DNA of 64,000 bases, taken from Turritopsis dohrnii. Taxonomy: Eukaryota > Cnidaria > Hydrozoa > Anthoathecata > Oceaniidae. Both the position numbers and the translations under genes were made by a program. The DNA is taken from positions 62,001 to 126,000 of the forward strand of contig BQMF02000607.1 of assembly GCA_027922465.2 (NCBI GenBank). The letters run 5' to 3'. The first letter of the stretch is position 1; each line of letters starts with the position of its first letter. The notes under the pieces were generated by a model, which was not told the DNA's origin, made no database searches, and was given only the letters and a program-made list of their open reading frames with translations. Below are positions 63,896 through 64,000 of the stretch, in pieces.

Positions 63896-63955
63896 GAATT
63901 TGATTGATTGAACATTTTCTCTGAAAATGTTTTTTCATTAATCAAATCAATCATG
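63896..63955. repeat. Imperfect inverted repeat
   Basis: AACATTTTCTCTGAAAATGTT forms an 8-bp stem and is framed by TTTGATTGATT and AATCAAATCAATCA, which also pair. Right-hand flank of the composite transposon; no gene. Confidence 0.5.
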
Positions 63956-64000
63956 TTAATTTCAAAATAACTCAAACGAAGCGTCAAATCTGTTGACACT

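Overview
The window is AT-rich animal nuclear DNA. Coding sequence is split by GT-AG introns, there is a short (CCCTAA)n block, and most of the length is transposon sequence of animal type: non-LTR LINEs, BEL/Pao, Tc1/mariner, a Polinton/adintovirus-like capsid cluster and IS3-like integrase elements. With the IgSF receptor pair described below, I infer a cnidarian, probably a hydrozoan. No single feature proves the species.

Layout. 0-2.5 kb: edge of an endogenous Polinton/adintovirus-like element (partial double-jelly-roll capsid gene plus two ORFs). 3-4.6 kb: LINE fragment and a MITE-like element. 5.4-7.8 kb: spliced host-type gene with a ParB-like motif, possibly decayed. 11.2-16.5 kb (minus): IgSF receptor paralogue A, a decayed gene, with a GACGTC-rich TIR element and a telomere-like block in its introns. 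18.7-25 kb: two LINEs head to head, the right one split by a second GACGTC-rich TIR element that carries a 123-bp tandem array. 26-28 kb: LINE ORF1 remnant and a 21-bp minisatellite. 29.3-49.8 kb (minus): IgSF receptor gene B (Ig, FN3, Ig-like, FN3-like, TM, tyrosine-rich tail). All its exon joins are in frame, and one 15.7-kb intron holds a LINE split by a BEL/Pao element that is itself hit by four more insertions. 50.2-63.8 kb: one 13.6-kb composite DNA transposon with TIRs and a 6-bp target duplication. It holds two mirror-image modules, each a DDE integrase gene converging on a HECT ubiquitin-ligase gene.

How it fits together. Two things stand out. First, gene A and gene B look like tandem members of a transmembrane receptor family whose layout (Ig domains, membrane-proximal FN3-like domain, ITIM-like tail) recalls the Hydractinia allorecognition (Alr) family. 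A is dead and B looks readable. Second, the composite transposon pairs an IS3-like integrase with a HECT-domain ligase twice, in divergent copies. This suggests a two-gene mobile module rather than a chance capture. The rest is a layered record of insertions, several of which can be ordered from target duplications and from undisrupted sister copies inside this window.
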